Below, piece by piece: positions 1-8,202 of a DNA stretch of 64,000 bases. Each line of letters opens with the position of its first letter. The stretch's first letter is position 1. The notes beneath the pieces were generated by a model that had not been told where the DNA came from, ran no database searches, and worked only from the letters and a program-made list of their open reading frames with translations. The position numbers and the translations under genes were made by a program. Origin of the DNA: Streptomyces nymphaeiformis (GTDB taxonomy: Bacteria > Actinomycetota > Actinomycetes > Streptomycetales > Streptomycetaceae); the NCBI RefSeq assembly GCF_014203895.1, contig NZ_JACHJY010000002.1, forward strand, positions 930,001 to 994,000, in the 5' to 3' direction.

Positions 1-449
1 TCGGCGACCTGGCCGACCAGCTCCGGATTGACCCCCCAGGCCCGCCGGACACGGCCCTGGGCGACGCCCTCACAGCCCGCCTCCGGCCCCGGACGTCTCC
101 GCCGCGCTGATCTCCCCCGATGGTCGTCGGCGCGCAGCCAGGACCGGCCGACGGCTTCCCAGTCACCGCGCCGTCCTCATCGCACACCTCCGACGACGCT
201 ATGCCGATCAGCCGACTATCTCACCGAGATAATTTCCGGCTACGAGAATCTTGCCAGATCCAGCTGGTCATGGCCGCCGTCACCCGAGGCCCCTTCGGCG
301 TTCTTTAACCCGAGCGGCGTTGGAACACCACGAGGGCCCCTGTGTCAGTACGGAGCCTGATCCGCGATGCCCAACGTCATGTCTCACACCAGCGAACCAC
401 CGTCAACAGACTCGACCCGGATGGCACTGTCCCCATGTCGACCAGCGCG
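1..449. other. No gene recognised
   Basis: Open frames here (for example 28-360 and 120-308 on the plus strand) are short, overlap one another, and show arginine/proline-rich GC-biased composition without a domain or a convincing ribosome binding site. I see no RNA gene or repeat. The stretch ends where the minus-strand deformylase relic stops. Confidence 0.5.
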
Positions 450-862
450 CTACTGGCTCTCTCCGTACTGCCACTGCCTACCAGTCCCCTTGTACTCAGC
501 AACCGGGATCACCTCGCAGCCAGGAAGCATCCGCGACACGTACAGCACGCCGTCCAGATGATCGAGTTCATGCGCGACTAGTCGGGCGAGCCCATCAGTG
601 AACATCGCCGTCCGGGCCTTGCCGTCGAAGTCCTGATGCTCAACCCGCAACGCACGCGGACGGGGAACCTTCCCGCGGACGTCGAAGAAGGACGGGCAGC
701 CTTCGTAGTGCTCATCAACCTCCGGTGACGCCTCCACTACGGTCGGGTTCAGGAGAACGATCACGCCCCCTTCAGGCGGCCGGACGATCGCCGCACGCCG
801 AGCGAGGCCGACCTGAGGGGCGGCCACCCCCATGCCCTTAGTACTCCAGCAGCGGTTCGCTA
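450..862 (-). pseudogene. Peptide deformylase, 5' end removed by an IS
   Basis: The minus-strand frame encodes the C-terminal two thirds of a peptide deformylase, the metalloenzyme that removes the formyl group from new proteins. All three family motifs are visible: GMGVAAPQVG (motif 1), EGCPSFF (motif 2, usually EGCLS; its Cys is a metal ligand) and HELDHLDG (motif 3, HExDH). Roughly the first 40 residues are absent because an IS5-family element inserted at the TA at 861-862. Beyond the element only about 50 bases remain before a second IS, so the original start cannot be recovered. The Leu-to-Pro change in motif 2 marks it as a secondary, divergent deformylase. The longer minus-strand frame reaching 1013 only reads into the IS and is not part of the gene. 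Confidence 0.8.
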
Positions 863-916
863 AGGGCTGTCCCGTAAATGATCTGCGGCGTGCCAATCGA
901 CCAGCGGCGCTGTGTC

Positions 917-1687
917 TTACCCGACGAGGGTGAGGTTGTGGAGGCGGGCGATGCCGCGCATAGCGTGGTGAACACCCTCGCCCTTGAGGCGGCAGTCGCG
1001 GAGGATCTTCCACGCCTTCATACGGGCGAAGGCATGCTCGACGCGAGCCCGGACCTTGCGGTGGGAAGCGTTGTGCTCCTCTTTCCAGGCCGGTAGTTCG
1101 GCCTGACCGCGTTCCCGGCGGTGCGGGATGATCAGGCCGGTGCCGCGGTAACCGCCGTCAGCGATCACAGTTGCCCTGTCAACGATGGCCTTCGCACCGG
1201 ACAGCTCCCATGCCTTGCAGTCGTTGCGGTTGCCTGGCAGGGGCCGGCCGACGGCGACGACGAACCGGGTGTCGGCGTCGATGACGACCTGGTGGTTGGT
1301 GGAGTACCGGTAGTTCTTCGAACGCTCGGCGACGACGTGGTCGCGGGTGGGGACCAGAGTGCCGTCCACGATGAGCACGGCGTCCTTCGCGAACCGCTTG
1401 CGGGGCCGGAGCGCGAGCAGGGGTCCGAGGTGGTTGATGACTCGGCCAGCTGTGGACTTCGAGACGCCGAACAGCGGAGCGAGCTGCCGCAACGTTAGAT
1501 TGGTACGCCAATAGGCCGTGACCAGCAGCACCCGATCCTCCAGCGGCAGACTCCACGGCCGACCTCGGTGGATCACATCTCCTCCATCGCGCCGCAACGC
1601 CGTCAGCAGTTTGCTGAAGCAGCGCGGGCTCAGCCCTGCGAATGGGGTTATCCAAGACGGCTCCGATGCCGTGATCACACTCGCCAC
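917..1687 (-). CDS. IS5-family DDE transposase
   Basis: This 256-residue protein is a complete IS5-type (DDE_Tnp_4-like) transposase that would cut and rejoin the element ends. An N-terminal helix-turn-helix region contains LAPLFGVSKSTAGRVINHLG at about residues 68-87. The three catalytic acidic residues sit in LIVDGTLVP, VIADGGYRG and RVEHAFARMK. The frame has no interruption and ends close to the left inverted repeat, so it looks functional. The gene starts well inside the element, leaving the space upstream for the passenger gene. Its translation runs towards the interrupted deformylase gene. Confidence 0.88.
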   Translation of the reverse strand: MASVITASEPSWITPFAGLSPRCFSKLLTALRRDGGDVIHRGRPWSLPLEDRVLLVTAYWRTNLTLRQLAPLFGVSKSTAGRVINHLGPLLALRPRKRFAKDAVLIVDGTLVPTRDHVVAERSKNYRYSTNHQVVIDADTRFVVAVGRPLPGNRNDCKAWELSGAKAIVDRATVIADGGYRGTGLIIPHRRERGQAELPAWKEEHNASHRKVRARVEHAFARMKAWKILRDCRLKGEGVHHAMRGIARLHNLTLVG

Positions 1688-1748
1688 ATCATGATCATCG
1701 ATCAGGGCCGGTCCATGCTCGAAGCCCGGGTCATCGAACGAGGCCGGA

Positions 1749-2156
1749 CTACGTCTCGGAGCCGGGATCGCTTACTGCCACCCCGCCGCCGGGCTTGGCG
1801 GTGAGAACTCCATGGTCGCGGACCGTCACTCTCCATGCTGACCGCTCGTCATTGACCGGCACCAGCAAGCGCCAACCGCCCGCGAACAGGACTCGGAGAG
1901 CTCCCTGATCGGAAACGCTGACCTCGGCAACAGCCTGACGCAACAGCTCCGTAGCCTTGCCGAGGTTCGTCTGCGGCCACGCCGAAAGCCCGTACGCCCG
2001 CTCGTCAGCCACAAGTTCCGCCCCCGAGCACAGCATGATCTCGTTCGACTCGATGCGGAGCCGAAGCCGGTCGTCGATGACGAGCTCTGACACGCCCAGC
2101 CCGCGGAGCGCAGGCACGCGCCAACCATCATCCACCCGCACTATGCCCAGAGTCAT
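1749..2156 (-). CDS. DUF6188-like protein carried by the IS
   Basis: A 135-residue protein read in the same direction as the transposase and ending about 60 bases before it. Its C-terminus (AWRVTVRDHG, then PGGGVAVSDPG) resembles the end of actinobacterial DUF6188 proteins, where W..TGP.G and PGGGLAVW are typical. The N-terminal half has alternating hydrophobic and charged stretches consistent with a small beta-rich domain. Function is unknown; I recall DUF6188 members near toxin/immunity genes, but nothing here proves such a role. The start is only about 30 bases from the right inverted repeat, so any promoter would have to lie in or across the IS end. It lies inside both inverted repeats, so it should move with the element. 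The family assignment is by memory of the motif and moderately sure. Confidence 0.6.
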   Translation of the reverse strand: MTLGIVRVDDGWRVPALRGLGVSELVIDDRLRLRIESNEIMLCSGAELVADERAYGLSAWPQTNLGKATELLRQAVAEVSVSDQGALRVLFAGGWRLLVPVNDERSAWRVTVRDHGVLTAKPGGGVAVSDPGSET

Positions 2157-2258
2157 GACGGCACCCTACCGATCCCCGGAGCCGAGATCTTTGCGGGACA
2201 ACCCTTAGCTGGCCTGGTCAGAGGCATCGTCGGGAGTGTAGTTGGCTGATGGCTCATC

Positions 2259-3698
2259 AGGGGTGGGTTGCGTCCAAGGAAGTGGTGTACGGGTTCGACC
2301 TGCTCCGGGGGTTTGCTCCGGCGTCAGGATGGTGCCCGCATAGACGAACGGCCACCGGCTGATCTTCGAAGTGTCGAAGCCTCGAAGGAGATCAGCACGA
2401 TGACCGCACCAGGCAGTCTGCCCCTGCACGCCCTCACCGAGAACAACCTCGCCGCGGCGAGTCCCGATCTGCTGCGCGCGATGATCAAGACGTTCGCCGA
2501 CGCGCTCATGTCCGCGGAGGCCGACGCGCTCTGCAACGCCGAATACGGGCAGGTCAGCGACGAACGCGTCAACCACCGCAACGGCTACCGCCCGCGCGAG
2601 TGGGACACCCGCGCCGGCACCGTCGAGCTCGCCGTCCCCAAGCTGAGGCAGGGCAGCTACTTCCCGCACTGGCTCCTCGAACGCCGCCGCCGGGCCGAAC
2701 AGGCCCTCATCTCGGTGGTCGCCACCGCTTACCTGCTGGGCGTCTCCACCCGCCGGGTGGAGAAACCCGCCGAGTCCCTCGGCGTCACCCAGCTGTCGAA
2801 GTCGCAGGTCAGCGCGATGGCACGGCATCTGGACGAGCAGGTCGCAGCCTTCCGCAACCGGCCCCTGGACGCCGGCCCCTACGCGTTCGTCTGGGTCGAC
2901 GCGCTGACCCAGAAGGTCCGCGAGGGCGGCCGGATCGTCAACGTCCACGCACTGATCGCGGTCGGCGCCAACGCCGACGGCCACCGCGAGATCCTCGGCC
3001 TGGACGTCGCCTCCAGCGAGGAGTCGCCGGCCGGCTCGCCTTCCTGTGCTCCCTGATCGCCCGCGGCCTCACGGGCGTCCAGCTCGTCGTCTCCGACGCC
3101 CACGCCGGCCTCGTCGACGCGATCGGCGCCACCCTGCCCGGCGCGTCCTGGCAGCGCTGCCGCACCCACTACGCGCGGAATCTGCTGAGCCAGGTCCCGA
3201 AATCGGCCCAGCCCTGGGTGGCCACGCTGCTGCGGACGGTCTTCGAACAGCCCGACACCGACACGGTGAAAGCACAGATGCGGCAGGTCCCGGACGCGCT
3301 GGAGGCCAAGTTCCCCAAGGCGGCAGCGCACTTGGACGCCGCCCAGCATGACCTGCTGGCCTTCGCGGCCTTCCCGCGCGAGATCTGGAAGCAGATCTGG
3401 TCGAACAACCCACAGGAACGGCTGAACAAGGAGATCCGCCGCCGCGCCGACGTCGTCGGCATCTTCCCCGACCGCACCGCTGTGATCCGGCTCGTCGGCG
3501 CGGTCCTGGCCGAGCAGAACGGCGAGTGGACCGAGGCTCGCCGCTACATGGGCCGCGAACTCCTCGCCAAGGCCCGCCTCCACCCGATCGAGTCAGAAAC
3601 CGACGAACCCGCCATCCCGGCCGAACTCACCGCATAGCCTCTGACGAGATCACCGAGTGGCCGTCGATACACCACTCCAGCGGACGTGACCCCACCCT
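2259..3698 (+). mobile_element. IS256-family element, inverted repeats visible
   Basis: Imperfect terminal repeats are seen at about 2259-2289 (GGGTGGGTTGCGTCCAAGGA then AGTGGTGTA) and 3668-3698, whose reverse complement reads AGGGTGGGGTCACGTCCGCT then GGAGTGGTGTA. They bracket a single mutator-type transposase gene. The element lies about 50 bases from the neighbouring IS5 element. I could not find a convincing 8-9 base target duplication, so one end may be altered or the exact boundary may differ by a few bases. Confidence 0.7.
2400..3637 (+). pseudogene. IS256-family (mutator) transposase, one frameshift
   Basis: The protein starts MTAPGSLPLHALTENN at the ATG at 2400. It continues through NHRNGYRPREWDTRAGTV and YAFVWVDALTQKVREGGR (a catalytic Asp) up to about base 3020. 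It then shifts by one base into the frame that reads RLAFLCSLIARGLTGVQLV, VVSDAHAGLVDAIGATLPGA (second catalytic Asp) and SNNPQERLNKEIRRRADVVG (catalytic Glu). Both halves are well conserved and together give the usual length of about 412 residues, so one missing base near 3018-3025 explains everything. Either the copy is dead or the assembly lacks a base. The stop is the TAG at 3635. Confidence 0.85.
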
Positions 3699-3965
3699 GC
3701 CCCCGTGACGCGCAGCCCTTCCTCGCTCATCCCCTTTCCCTTCGCCGGAACTCCTCCGACGCTGCCCCTGTCGACCGCGTCGGCCGCAAGCGGTGCTGGG
3801 CGATCGGAGTGACTCGGCCTGCGCCGGGCTGCGGGAATGCTCGGTTCGGGCGTACGTCGGCGCGCGGATCCCGGACGCTCTGTGCACGCTTGGCTGGGGC
3901 CGAGCAGCCGGGAAGCGGCGTTCACCGGGCCCCCGGACCAATCGCCGCACTGACGGGAGCACAGC

Positions 3966-6900
3966 ATGATCGGGAAGCCCGAACCCTTCGACGACGCCGA
4001 AGGCGCTCCTCCGCTGCCGGACTGCGCCGAGGACGCCGCCGCCGCGCTGAAGCAGATGTTCGTGGACATGACCCAGGGCGTCCGGATGGCCCGGGGCCAG
4101 GACCCGGTCAAGCGGCCGGTCTTCCTCAAGCCGCACGGCGTCGCCCGCGGCGTGCTCACCGTCGCCGACGACCTGCCGGCCGAGCTACGCGTCGGCTTCC
4201 TGCGCAGCGCCCAGGAGCAGCCCGGCGGCCTGACCGCCTGGGTGCGCTTCTCCAGCGACACCGTGCCCGGCAGCCCCGACCTGATGACCACCCTCGGCAT
4301 CGGCATCAAGCTGTTCGGGGTGCCCGGGCCGAAGCTGTTGGAGGGCGACACCGAAGCCGGTACCCAGGACCTGCTGATGCAGAACCACGACGTCTTCTTC
4401 GTGGACACCGCCCAGGACATGTGCGAGTTCACCAAGGCCGGTGTCGTCGAAGGGAGTTACGACCGGTACCTGGCCGACCACCCGGTGACCAAGGAGATCC
4501 TCGACGCGATGGCCGTGTTCGAGGAGAGCGTCCTGACCACCACCTACTGGGGCGTGCTGCCGTACGCATTCGGGCCCGAGCGCTTCGTCAAGTACAAGCT
4601 GGTGCCAGCCGGTTGCGCATCGGGCGACCCGGCGGCGACGCCGCCCGACGAGGACCCGACCTACCTGGGCACCGACCTCGCCCGCCGGCTCGCCGCCGGA
4701 CCGGCCGCCTTCGACCTGCTGCTCCAGTTCCGCACCGACCCGGAGGCCATGCCCCTGGACAAGGCCACCGTGCGCTGGGAGGAGACCGCGAGCACCCCCG
4801 TCAAGGTCGCCCGGCTGACCCTCCAGCAGCAGGACGTCACCTCCCGCGGCCAGGCGGCCTACGGCGAGAACCTCGCCTACAACCCGTGGCACAGCCTCGC
4901 CGAGCACCGACCCGTCGGCAGCATCGCCGAGGTGCGCAGGACCGTCTACCAGGCCTCGGCCGAGCAGCGCCGCGACGTCAACGGCGTCCCGGCCGCCGAA
5001 CCCGGCCCGGCCCGCCCGCAGATCACCCCGCCGTCCGGCCGCGACACCCGGATCGTCCGAGCCGCCGTCCACCCCGCGATCGGCGTGGCCCGGGTCGGCG
5101 ACAGCATGATGGACGACTTCATCCTCGCCCCCGAGGTCGACCACCCGGACCTGCCGCCCACCGGGAGCTACAAGGACGTCACCGGCGCCCTCAAACGCCA
5201 AGCCGTCCGCTTCCGGGTCTACGGCTACAACGCCGCCGGTGAGCCGGTCGCCGAACTGACCGCCGACAACGCCGACCTGCGCTGGACGGTGCACGTCGCC
5301 AACTCCAAGGCCGCCTGGTACCAGTTCCAGATCGCCCTGGACATCCCCGAGGCGGGCCAGGCCGACACCAGCAACCTGCGCAACGCCAAGATCCCGGCCG
5401 ACCAGCGAGGCCTGCTGACCATCAACCCCGGACCCCGCTCGGTGCGGGGGCGCAACCGCTCCGGCAAGCCCGAGTACCGCTTCGACACCGGCACCTTCAT
5501 GGACAGACGGGTCTACCTCGGCGAGGTGCGCACCGACGACAGTGGCCGGCTGATCTTCCTCGGCGGCCACGGCGCCTCGGCCTCGGCCGCCGATGCCCCC
5601 GCCGACACCTTCGCCAACAACGACGGCTGGTACGACGACGTATCCGACGGCCCGGTCACCGCCGAGGTCAGCATCGACGGGCGGAAGATCCCCGTCGACC
5701 CGGGCTGGGTGGTCACCGCGCCGCCCAACTACGCGCCCGAACTCACCTCGGTGCGCACCATGTACGACCTGGTGCGCGGGTCCTTCTTCGAGGCGGGCCT
5801 GCTTCCCGAACCGCAGCAGGTGTCGTTCACCCGCGACGTGCTGCCCGTGCTGCGCCGGCTGTCCGGCCTGCAGTGGGTCAACAAGGGCCTGGCCGTCCAG
5901 TTCGGCCACGGCGGGCGTGACGACCTCCTCGGCCCGGCCCGGCTCGCCGCCCTCGCCGACCCCTCGCCCGTCCAGAGGGAGCTGCGCCGCCAGGTCTGGC
6001 TCTCCGTGCGCGACTACGACCGCGACGGCGTGTCCCCCGTGCCGTGGCCGGCGGTCTACGGCGACGCGATGAACCTGCCGCCTCAGTCGGTGCGCCAGCA
6101 CATGACGCTCTCACCGCTGCAGTACCGCCTCCTGCAGCGCTGGGCCCGCGGGGACTTCGCCAACGACTACGACCCGGCGCAGAAGCCGCCCGCCACGATC
6201 GACGACGTCCCGTTCGCCCAGCGGCCCGAGACCCTCGACCGGGCGGCCCTGTCGTTCTGCCTCGCCGACGCCTTCCACCCCGGCTGCGAGCTGACCTGGC
6301 CGATGCGTCACACCACGCTGTACAGCAGCCCCTTCCGGGTGCGCCACCGCGACCCGGCCGCGCCCCCGCCGCCCTTCTACGGCCAGGCGCTCACCCCGGA
6401 CGTCGCGCTCTCCCTCGACGGCCCGCTGCACGCCCAGGGCCCGGGCGACCTGACCCGCTGGATGGCCGTGCCGTGGCAGACCGACACCGCGAGCTGCCGC
6501 TCGGGCTACGAGTACAGCGTCACCCTCGGACTGGGTCCCTACGACCCGTACCTGCCGACCTTCTGGCCGGCCCGGGTGCCCAACCACGTGCTCGCCGAGG
6601 AGGACTACGAGGTCGTCCTGGACACCTCCCGCCCGATGAGCGAGCGGCTGGCCGCCTTCGGGACAAGGAAGACCTGGCTGCGCTGGCTGCCCGCCCCCTA
6701 CCTCGACGCCATCAACGCGATGGTGCAGGACTTCGGCAAGCTCGGCGTGGTCGAGCGCCGACCGGGGCCGACGGACGACCCCCGGTTCCCGGCGGAGCTC
6801 CTGGTGGAGTCCGAGGTGAGCTTCCCGCGCGAGCCCGCCCCGCCGGCGGGGCGAAACCTGGTCACCGTGCACGTGGACCGCGCAGCCGACCCGGTCCTCG

Positions 6901-7004
6901 GCGCGTCCGCCATGGCCACCGCGGTCACCATGGCGGACGTCCCGGACGAGGAGGTCTCGGTGGGCTTCATCGACAAGGTCAAGCGCTTCCGGACGCACCG
7001 GTGA
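3966..7004 (+). CDS. Catalase-like domain fused to LodA-type amino-acid oxidase
   Basis: A 1012-residue protein with two parts. Residues about 1-350 resemble catalase-family proteins (KPHGVARGVLTVADDLP, AWVRFSSDTVPGSPD, GIGIKLFGVPG, QNHDVFFVDTA). Residues about 360-1010 are a LodA/GoxA-like quinoprotein oxidase (AAVHPAIGVARVGDSMMDDF at the domain start). LodA-type enzymes deaminate amino acids with O2, releasing H2O2, using a cysteine tryptophylquinone made from their own Cys and Trp. Candidate residues are Cys774 in HPGCELTWPMRH and Trp832 or Trp837 in RWMAVPWQTDTASC; the spacing is close to that of LodA. No signal peptide is evident. The stop overlaps the start of the next gene, whose LodB-type product is needed for cofactor maturation in this family. 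The fusion joins a peroxide-forming enzyme to a likely peroxide-consuming or haem-binding module. Substrate is unknown. Confidence 0.82.
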   Translation: MIGKPEPFDDAEGAPPLPDCAEDAAAALKQMFVDMTQGVRMARGQDPVKRPVFLKPHGVARGVLTVADDLPAELRVGFLRSAQEQPGGLTAWVRFSSDTVPGSPDLMTTLGIGIKLFGVPGPKLLEGDTEAGTQDLLMQNHDVFFVDTAQDMCEFTKAGVVEGSYDRYLADHPVTKEILDAMAVFEESVLTTTYWGVLPYAFGPERFVKYKLVPAGCASGDPAATPPDEDPTYLGTDLARRLAAGPAAFDLLLQFRTDPEAMPLDKATVRWEETASTPVKVARLTLQQQDVTSRGQAAYGENLAYNPWHSLAEHRPVGSIAEVRRTVYQASAEQRRDVNGVPAAEPGPARPQITPPSGRDTRIVRAAVHPAIGVARVGDSMMDDFILAPEVDHPDLPPTGSYKDVTGALKRQAVRFRVYGYNAAGEPVAELTADNADLRWTVHVANSKAAWYQFQIALDIPEAGQADTSNLRNAKIPADQRGLLTINPGPRSVRGRNRSGKPEYRFDTGTFMDRRVYLGEVRTDDSGRLIFLGGHGASASAADAPADTFANNDGWYDDVSDGPVTAEVSIDGRKIPVDPGWVVTAPPNYAPELTSVRTMYDLVRGSFFEAGLLPEPQQVSFTRDVLPVLRRLSGLQWVNKGLAVQFGHGGRDDLLGPARLAALADPSPVQRELRRQVWLSVRDYDRDGVSPVPWPAVYGDAMNLPPQSVRQHMTLSPLQYRLLQRWARGDFANDYDPAQKPPATIDDVPFAQRPETLDRAALSFCLADAFHPGCELTWPMRHTTLYSSPFRVRHRDPAAPPPPFYGQALTPDVALSLDGPLHAQGPGDLTRWMAVPWQTDTASCRSGYEYSVTLGLGPYDPYLPTFWPARVPNHVLAEEDYEVVLDTSRPMSERLAAFGTRKTWLRWLPAPYLDAINAMVQDFGKLGVVERRPGPTDDPRFPAELLVESEVSFPREPAPPAGRNLVTVHVDRAADPVLGASAMATAVTMADVPDEEVSVGFIDKVKRFRTHR

Positions 7005-8170
7005 CCACCCGCCTGCGCCCGCCCAGGCCGCCCGCCGCCGTCGTCGCAGGCGGCGGCCCGGCGGGTGCCGTCGCGGCGCTCGTCCTGGCGCGCAGCGGCC
7101 ACCGCGTGCTGCTGCTTGAGGACGGCGGGCCCGGGCGGGGGGAGACGGCCGGGCCGGCTTTCAAGATCGGCGAGTTCCTGCCGCCCGTCGCCCGCCCGCT
7201 GCTACGCGACCTCGGGCTGCTGGACGGCTTCCTGGCCGCCGGTCACCCCGTGTCCACCGGCACCTACGCCGCCTGGGGCTCGGCCTCGCTGCACGGCCGC
7301 AGCCACCTGTTCGACCCGTACGGGCACGGCTGGCACCTCGACCGACTCCGCTTCGACGCCTTCCTGCGCGGGGCCGCCGTCGCGGCCGGTGCCGAGCCGC
7401 TGCGGGCGACGGCGCTGCGCCGGGAGGCTGGGCGCCTGATCGTCCGTGAGCAGGCCGCCGGCACCCTGACGGCACTGCCGGCCCGCTGGGTGATCGACGC
7501 CACCGGCCGACGCTGCGTCATCGGCCGCCGCCACGGCCGGCGCCGGCGGCAGGACCGGCTGGTTGCCGCGTACGCAGTGTTCCCCGACCGGGATGCCGCG
7601 GGCCGGGACCACCCGGCGGCCGCCGAGGCCCGTACCCTGGTCGAGGCGGCGCCGCACGGCTGGTGGTACACCACCCGGATCCCGGCCGGACGTCTGGTCG
7701 CCCACCTGACCGACGTCGACCTCGCCGAGCCGTCCATGAAGACCCCGCACGGATTCTGGCACGCGCTCACCCGCACCAGCCACCTACGGCGGCGCCTGGC
7801 CGACCACGACCCCGCTGCCACTCCCGTACCGCGCTGGGCACCCGCCCACGGCCTGCGGCTCACCCCGGCGGCCGCCCCCGGCTGGATGGCGGCCGGGGAC
7901 GCCGCGATCGCCTTCGACCCGCTCTCCTCGCAGGGCATCCTCACCGCGCTGCACACTGGCGCCCGCGCCGGACGCGCCGTCGCCGACTGCCTGGCCGACG
8001 AGGGCGCGACGACCACCGCCCTCGCCGACTACACAGCGTTCCTGGAGAGGGTCGCGACGGCCTACCGCGACAATCATGCGTACGCGTACGGACAGGAGCA
8101 GCGTTGGCCCCTGAGCCCTTTCTGGCAGCGCCGCAGGACGGGCGGGCAGCCCTCGCCGGACATAGCCTGA
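7001..8170 (+). CDS. LodB/GoxB-type FAD-dependent maturation protein
   Basis: The GTG at 7001 overlaps the previous stop as GTGA, giving 389 residues. The N-terminal dinucleotide-binding loop is AAVVAGGGPAGAVAALVLA (about residues 13-31). A second FAD motif near residue 295, WMAAGDAAIAFDPLSSQGI, is characteristic of the flavoproteins that form the quinone cofactor in LodA and GoxA. This fold is related to flavin-dependent halogenases and geranylgeranyl reductases, but the tryptophan-halogenase motif WxWxIP is absent. Tight coupling to the LodA-type gene strongly supports a role as its maturation partner, probably cytoplasmic. The C-terminus is short and basic. An alternative is an FAD oxidoreductase acting directly on the product, which I consider less likely. 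Confidence 0.8.
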   Translation: MTTRLRPPRPPAAVVAGGGPAGAVAALVLARSGHRVLLLEDGGPGRGETAGPAFKIGEFLPPVARPLLRDLGLLDGFLAAGHPVSTGTYAAWGSASLHGRSHLFDPYGHGWHLDRLRFDAFLRGAAVAAGAEPLRATALRREAGRLIVREQAAGTLTALPARWVIDATGRRCVIGRRHGRRRRQDRLVAAYAVFPDRDAAGRDHPAAAEARTLVEAAPHGWWYTTRIPAGRLVAHLTDVDLAEPSMKTPHGFWHALTRTSHLRRRLADHDPAATPVPRWAPAHGLRLTPAAAPGWMAAGDAAIAFDPLSSQGILTALHTGARAGRAVADCLADEGATTTALADYTAFLERVATAYRDNHAYAYGQEQRWPLSPFWQRRRTGGQPSPDIA

Positions 8171-8202
8171 AGGAACCGGAACGCTCGTCCAATGGGTCAG
8201 CC

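Larger units (their letters stand above)
863..2205 (-). mobile_element. IS5-family element with a passenger gene
   Basis: The left end (863-883, beginning AGGGCTGTCCCGTAAATG) matches the reverse complement of the right end (2186-2205, beginning AGGGTTGTCCCGCAAA) at nearly every position. The element is flanked by TA on both sides (861-862 and 2206-2207), a target duplication reported for IS427-type members of IS5. Removing it restores CGC-TA-GCT. The transposase lies at the left on the minus strand. About 500 bases upstream of it, still inside the repeats, hold a second gene at 1749-2156. At about 1.34 kb it is longer than usual for this group because of that passenger. The insertion has destroyed a deformylase gene. 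Confidence 0.8.

Noticed and set aside
2205..2984. A 259-residue minus-strand frame over the IS256 element
   Set aside because: Antisense of a recognised transposase; no domain.
4185..6101. A 638-residue minus-strand open frame opposite the LodA-type gene
   Set aside because: It is antisense to a gene with clear domains and has low-complexity Gly/Val/Asp composition typical of GC-rich shadow frames.
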